From Methanoregula sp. (lineage in GTDB: Archaea; Halobacteriota; Methanomicrobia; Methanomicrobiales; Methanospirillaceae): a stretch of DNA of 5,035 bases. Where the stretch lies: assembly GCA_003154335.1 (NCBI GenBank), contig PMDE01000084.1:1665-6699 (forward strand), written 5' to 3'. Made by a program: the position numbers and the translations under genes. Shown piece by piece: positions 4,885 to 5,035 of this stretch. Below the pieces are notes generated by a model that was not told the origin of the DNA, ran no database searches, and worked only from the letters and a program-made list of their open reading frames with translations. How positions within the stretch are numbered: position 1 is the stretch's first letter; each line of letters begins with the position of its first letter.

Positions 4885-5019
4885 ATGACGAAAGATGTTC
4901 ATAACCATATCAGATCAGAATTTGGAATTTTTAACATTCCGGACCGATTTTCTGGGGTCCGATATCACGATGGAATACCTTTTCCATATAATGTATGCAA
5001 ATCTCATTCGATGACTTGA
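4885..5019 (+). CDS. Small hypothetical protein (44 aa)
   Basis: An ATG at 4885 opens 44 codons ending in TGA at 5017-5019. The product begins MTKDVHNHIRSEFGIFNIPD, continues with RFSGVRYHDGIPFPYN and ends VCKSHSMT. The mixed, aromatic-rich composition looks like real protein, but I recognise no family, and there is no signal or membrane segment. The open frame extends 13 codons further upstream without a better start, so this could also be the remnant of a longer gene. The ribosome site is weak (GAGAG next to the ATG). Two adjacent inverted repeats lie within it. Confidence 0.3.
   Translation: MTKDVHNHIRSEFGIFNIPDRFSGVRYHDGIPFPYNVCKSHSMT
4924..4961. repeat. Two adjacent inverted repeats
   Basis: GGAAT-N7-ATTCC (4924-4940) is directly followed by a second dyad, GGACC-N10-GGTCC (4941-4960), whose stem extends to six pairs (CGGACC/GGTCCG) by borrowing C4940 and G4961. 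The two hairpins would therefore compete for one base. They could be a small structured RNA element, a paired operator, or by-products of coding sequence. Confidence 0.35.
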
Positions 5020-5035
5020 CATTGTTGACAGCTTG

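Noticed and set aside
1..5035. CRISPR arrays, tRNA or rRNA genes, integrase or transposase
   Set aside because: No regularly spaced repeats, cloverleaf-like segments, rRNA sequence or recombinase motifs were seen on either strand.

Overview
The window looks archaeal, most likely a methanogen-type euryarchaeon. Likely start codons carry GGAGG- or GTGAT-type Shine-Dalgarno (SD) matches, AT-only boxes lie where an archaeal TATA element belongs, and gene ends are followed by bare T-runs without GC-rich hairpins. Base composition is near balanced. No ribosomal RNA, tRNA, CRISPR array or transposase is visible. The lineage call rests on these signals and on protein style, not on a marker gene.

Left part (1-1241), all on the minus strand: the first 23 codons of a type 1 ribonuclease H run off the left edge. 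A 42-codon acidic ORF ends four bases upstream of them. An AT-rich gap with no gene follows, then a complete beta-class DNA methyltransferase of the m4C type (motif IV TSPPYW, motif I DPFFGSGTVG). No restriction endonuclease is next to it, so it looks solitary within this window.

Middle part (1242-2506): a sparse, scrambled stretch surrounds one clear gene, a COG3324-type VOC (glyoxalase-fold) protein on the minus strand, with a 16-bp AT palindrome as its probable TATA element and T-runs after its stop. Around it are very short minus-strand ORFs, one with a C-x5-H-x5-C-x2-C zinc-finger pattern and another with a GGAGG ribosome site. There is also a dense GATC cluster and a 13-bp inverted repeat that brackets the VOC gene. 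A possible plus-strand remnant of a hydrolase C-terminus lies just before the transporter.

Right part (2507-5035), plus strand: a complete 650-residue ABC exporter half-transporter with fused membrane and ATPase domains, followed by a T6 terminator. The last ~560 bases hold only small unassigned ORFs, an AT-rich possible promoter, and two abutting inverted repeats inside a 44-codon ORF.

The three main genes (methyltransferase, VOC protein, exporter) are separated by long gaps and do not form one operon. I see no convincing multi-gene new system. The most unusual content is the cluster of short candidate coding sequences and repeats at 1300-2480.
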